A DNA stretch of 64,000 nucleotides from Rostratula benghalensis (lineage: Eukaryota; Chordata; Aves; Charadriiformes; Rostratulidae), in contig VXAI01000164.1 in assembly GCA_013399305.1 (NCBI GenBank), forward strand, positions 505,178 through 569,177. The letters run 5' to 3'. Below the pieces are notes generated by a model that searched no databases, had not been told where the DNA came from, and saw nothing but the letters and a program-made list of their open reading frames with translations. Made by a program: the position numbers and the translations under genes. Below are positions 61,105 through 64,000 of this stretch, piece after piece (position 1 is the first letter of the stretch; each line of letters begins with the position of its first letter).

Positions 61105-64000
61105 TTGACAGTGCTGCTGACTGGCTCAGCTCTGAACATAAAATGACAAAACATTCCCTTTCCATTAGTGATCGCGGGCAAATCCCCAAATCCAGATTAG
61201 AAGATGTCTGTGGTCCAACTCTGTATCCAGATAGGAACCTCCCCTCTGCTTCTGCTCGTTTTTGTGAGGAAATGAAGTAGAGAGGAGCTGAAAGCTGAGA
61301 CACGTGGACCACAACTATCTTTGCAGCTCTGCCCCATCACCCACTGAAGAAATGAGCTACACCAAAGTCCTGACTTTTCATTACTGCAGTACGTGCTGCT
61401 TCCCAAGATACAGTCACTGGTTTACAAAGAGTCTGCTTGAGTCAGTGTCATACTGTGAAGTCTTTTGCCTGCATTTTCACCAAATCAAAGTTGTCCCTCT
61501 ACATGGCACAGGCCCTATGTGTAATTAAGCATAGAAGGGGAGAGATTAAATTTGGCCCACTGTCACATGATCAGGCAGTTAGAGCGCTGAAAAGGGCCAT
61601 GGTTACTCCCTCCAGACCCCACACGTATAATCCTACTAGGACTGCTGCTGATGCCCTCCACAGCCACTGACTCCTGAATAAGAGCTTCTGCTCTCCCTCA
61701 TAAGAAGAACACATGTCCACCTGAATGAGGCTTTGTTTCTCTCTGGTTCTGTTTTCTTAACATAAGCTTCAGCAAAGCCCTTGGCAGTCATCCCTGTGCC
61801 TCACAGGGAGAAGTATGGTGTCTATGGCCTGGGGCAGGACAGCCTTCACCAGGCACAGAGGGCACAGGGAACAGGCAGAAAATGTTCCTTACCTTCCCCC
61901 AGGCAGCAAAAGCCATCCTCATTGGGGAAAATCTCTAATAAATGTCTCTTTGACTAACCTTGGTCAAAATATTATACCTGGGTTAGAGTCATCTTCCCTA
62001 TAGACAGGTGACTTCCCTAGTCAGAGTTTGCACCTTCACTGGAAAGTCTTCAGTTTTCAGGTATAAATGTCACATAAACCCTGGCCTTAATTGGTAAGAT
62101 GATCCCAGAAAAAGGCAATCCTAGAGACACTCCTTGCTGAGCCAAACAGACCATTCACCTCCAGCCCTTCCTCTGCCTTGTACCAGAGTGAAGGGAAGCA
62201 AAATAGACAAACATGGAGGTTTCCCAAATCTGCTGTAACAGTGAGATGTGAAATGAGCCCTGGAGACAAATCTGAACCCTCACACTAAGGTACCTATGAT
62301 GTTTCTGAGAGGCTTTTGCATATAGACAAAGTAGCAATGCACAGCTTAAAGAAACCACAGCAGTTCATGGCATGATATAATTCAGTAGAACACCTGGCAT
62401 TTAGATGGACACCAAAACACATTTAATTACACATGATCATCAAATCACATACACTACCTCGTGCTTTCAGATCACACATTTTAGTGAATGAGTAAAACTG
62501 AGCAGGGAACAAACCATTTTCGCTAGTAAACGACTTACCTGGATCTATGATCCAGTTACTTCAGGATGTCTACCATTTGAGAATCTGCTTGTTGCATCTC
62601 AAAGTTACATTCTCTTGCAAGAGGAAGAAAAAGCTTGCATGCAAGAAAAAAACATGTATCTAGAAAACAAAGGCTTGAATTCAGATTGTGCATAAGTTGC
62701 ATTTTCCCACCGTTCCTGACAGTATTTTGCTGTTGTAATTCTTTGACTCCACTTCTGAAATTGGTTTTTTTAATATGGAGTTTATAAAAAATGTCAAAGG
62801 AAAGAGTTCCTACCCCCTTTTCTTTACTATTTAATTTTCAGCAAGGTACATAATAGTTCAGAGAAAGTGGTATCTAAGCAACAGGTTTGAAAGGGGCAAA
62901 GTATTAAAAGATTGTTCAGTCAATTATCTTAGCCTGAACATGCTGTTAACTGGCATAATTGCCTTTGATGGAAAACACTTTTCTTATAGTTATATATAAT
63001 CACAGTATATCTAAAAGCTATATTAATAATGAAGAATATCATCTCCTGGAGTATTTCTCTCACATTCAGCGCACACTCACCTACATTTTCCCCTCTAGCT
63101 AAAGCATCATAACTCAGAGTAACAAAAAGCTGCCATCTTGAAACAATATATTATTTTGATTTTTAGTTAACTATAGCCAAGTGATATCTGTTCTGCATTC
63201 ATAACACACTTAATGTCTCAAAGTTATCTTATATTTATCTGTCTCATAGGACTAAACTTAATTTTCCACTGTTTTATTCCCTTGGCTCCATTGAACTAAT
63301 GTAGCTGAAATACTATACTGAGCGGGATACTATGCGGGCATTATTAAAGAAATAATGAATAACGGAACACCATACTACAGAATCTTTTTGATTAGAAGAA
63401 TATATGTTAACCATGGCCTAAGTGTTCCCCTGTGATCGCTGAGTCAAGGTTAGGTTGATGATTCATAGCCAGAAAGAATACAGTTTGACTTTCAGAGTTT
63501 CCATGGTTGGCAGATAGTAAAAAGAAATCTTTCTATGCCTGCAATGAATATATTTGATGGAAAGACAGCAGACAGCAAATGGATAATCTTAGAATGCTGT
63601 ATCTGCGGAACTGGGCAACAGTCCTGGAAATACTCATATTTAACAAGCACAATGCTGTTCACACATGTAAAATGGTGCATGTGCGTATGTACTTGGAGCA
63701 TTAGGCTTTGGTTCAAAAACCAGAACTGCACCTTATGACATGACAGTCTTTCAAAACTGTCACAGACAAGGCTATTACCCATACAGAAGTAAAAATGAAA
63801 AGACTTCTGCTACATTAAGATATCTGGCAGTGTAGAAGTAAGCTGCTAGAAGATGGGTTACCAGGCAGCAAGAGAGCATCAGCAAAGAGATGCTCCAACG
63901 CTCCCTAATCAACCTTCTTTCCCTAATGCAGAGCTCCTCTGGCAGAACCTGAGCCTTCACTTTGGCAAACCAACTCTTTGGGCACAGTTTGTGAAAACAC
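61105..64000. other. Non-coding DNA, nothing recognised
   Basis: Mixed then AT-rich sequence without a recognised exon or repeat. The longest frame is 96 codons (minus, 63492-63782), opposite a 67-codon frame. Confidence 0.55.

Noticed and set aside
1..64000. CRISPR arrays, tRNA or rRNA genes, operons, prophage, CpG island
   Set aside because: No regularly spaced direct repeats, cloverleaf-type boxes, rRNA signatures or CpG-dense stretch were seen; the sequence is vertebrate in character.

Overview
This window looks like non-coding avian nuclear DNA. Two truncated, opposite-strand copies of a CR1 3' end (about 37059-37143 and 25023-25092) and a decayed CR1 reverse-transcriptase fragment (about 58893-59010) are typical of birds. 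Repeats are otherwise sparse, and I saw no mammalian-type young SINE or L1. Very old relics of an amniote MIR/L2-type repeat recur. A crocodilian or turtle source cannot be formally excluded, but low repeat density and short truncated CR1 pieces favour a bird. The base composition is AT-rich, and two short assembly uncertainties are present (a run of N at 3779-3810, one N at 46153).

I recognise no complete protein-coding gene, tRNA, rRNA, CRISPR array or bacterial-type operon. The longest open frames (187, 175, 172 and 149 codons) match no family I know. Three of the four begin at a non-ATG codon. The best reading is a large intergenic region or very long intron(s). One short stretch near 53184-53392 has splice-site-like borders and might be an exon, but this is unproven.

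Layout: 1-15700 is mostly featureless AT-rich DNA with A-runs, an N gap inside an A/C-rich simple repeat, and a GC-richer patch at about 7060-7540. At 15708-15964 there is an A27 and a T26 facing each other. About 19070-19800 has the texture of a conserved non-coding element, with homeodomain-type cores and an inverted repeat. 25-37 kb holds the two CR1 ends, the 187-codon ORF and an ancient relic at about 34.7 kb. 40-42.3 kb holds two well-supported MIR/L2-type relics. 46143-46163 on the minus strand is a strong G-quadruplex motif. 47.2 kb and 50.8 kb carry two diverged, same-orientation copies of an unidentified repeat. 53-59 kb holds an inverted repeat, small tandem duplications, two minus-strand MIR/L2-type relics and the CR1 RT fragment. 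59-64 kb is largely featureless.

No new biological system is evident. The items most worth checking are the paired unidentified repeat, the G-quadruplex with its unresolved base, the candidate conserved element, and the possible exon.
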